This document shows, one piece after another, positions 63,983 to 64,000 of a stretch of DNA of 64,000 bases. The stretch lies in contig NZ_ABLD01000012.1 in NCBI RefSeq assembly GCF_000172415.1, positions 114,819 through 178,818 on the forward strand, read 5' to 3'. Every line of letters starts with the position of its first letter. Within the stretch, counting starts at the first letter, position 1. Origin of the DNA: Paraburkholderia graminis C4D1M (lineage in GTDB: Bacteria > Pseudomonadota > Gammaproteobacteria > Burkholderiales > Burkholderiaceae). The notes below the pieces were generated by a model. The model worked only from the letters and a program-made list of their open reading frames with translations, was not told the origin of the DNA and searched no databases. Position numbers and translations under genes: made by a program.

Positions 63983-64000
63983 GGCAAAACGAGCCGTCAG

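Overview
The window is GC-rich chromosomal DNA from a member of the Burkholderiaceae, most like Paraburkholderia or Caballeronia. The evidence is the replication-origin gene order rpmH-rnpA-yidD-yidC-mnmE on one side and dnaA-dnaN-gyrB on the other, Burkholderia-type protein sequences throughout, and a BPSL0761-family small gene. It combines well-ordered core DNA with one large, visibly rearranged genomic island.

Layout. (1) 1-12195: core metabolism. A partial aminotransferase, RNA helicase dbpA, a cadR/cadA metal-resistance pair with a MerR-type promoter, and an ethanolamine block (eutR, aldehyde dehydrogenase, DUF779 protein, eutC, eutB, permease eat). Ethanolamine is imported, cleaved to acetaldehyde and ammonia, and the aldehyde is oxidised. 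(2) 12575-38215: accessory island. It holds a PAAR protein, a fragment resembling a TniA N-terminus fused to a 5'-truncated ParB/RepB gene, an orphan type VI secretion (T6SS) cassette (vgrG, DUF4123 chaperone, VasX/MIX-type effector, membrane-anchored probable immunity protein, PAAR), a decayed SWIM-type gene, an iteron array next to a TrfA-like replication gene, a small-gene operon, a broken TniA/B/Q transposition module, an IS21-family element, a HigB plus HTH/ImmA pair, and a cassette of thymidylate-synthase-like enzyme, aGPT-Pplase clade 3 protein, DUF4031 protein, a short reverse transcriptase and a tiny ORF. (3) 38216-39154: non-coding boundary with terminators, paired repeats and a short relic matching the 3' end of glmS. 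(4) 39155-50066: gyrB, dnaN, dnaA, rpmH, rnpA, yidD, yidC, an XRE-type regulator and mnmE. (5) 50238-54042: integrase-like gene without its catalytic Tyr, small proteins, a HIT protein and two exported proteins. (6) 54318-62558: L-arabinose block with L-arabinonate dehydratase, ABC transporter araH/araG/araF, a broken semialdehyde dehydrogenase and a LysR regulator. (7) 62700-64000: frameshifted yaeQ, a VOC protein and a possible tiny ORF.

The strongest candidate for an undescribed system is the minus-strand cassette 34430-38215. A base-modification-type pair (TS-fold enzyme with the Asn-to-Asp change typical of dCMP hydroxymethylase, plus an aGPT-Pplase clade 3 protein) lies in the same orientation as a 257-residue YVDD reverse transcriptase and a 47-residue ORF overlapping it. 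It sits in a mobile, TA-bearing island, so an anti-phage role is a reasonable but untested inference. A second notable signal is an integrated iteron plasmid replicon about 20 kb from dnaA. A third is evidence that a TniA gene was split by an inversion whose other end is the IS21 element.

Several genes carry single-base frameshifts or in-frame stops (SWIM-type gene, tniQ, semialdehyde dehydrogenase, yaeQ). They may be real decay or base-call errors; the sequence alone cannot decide.
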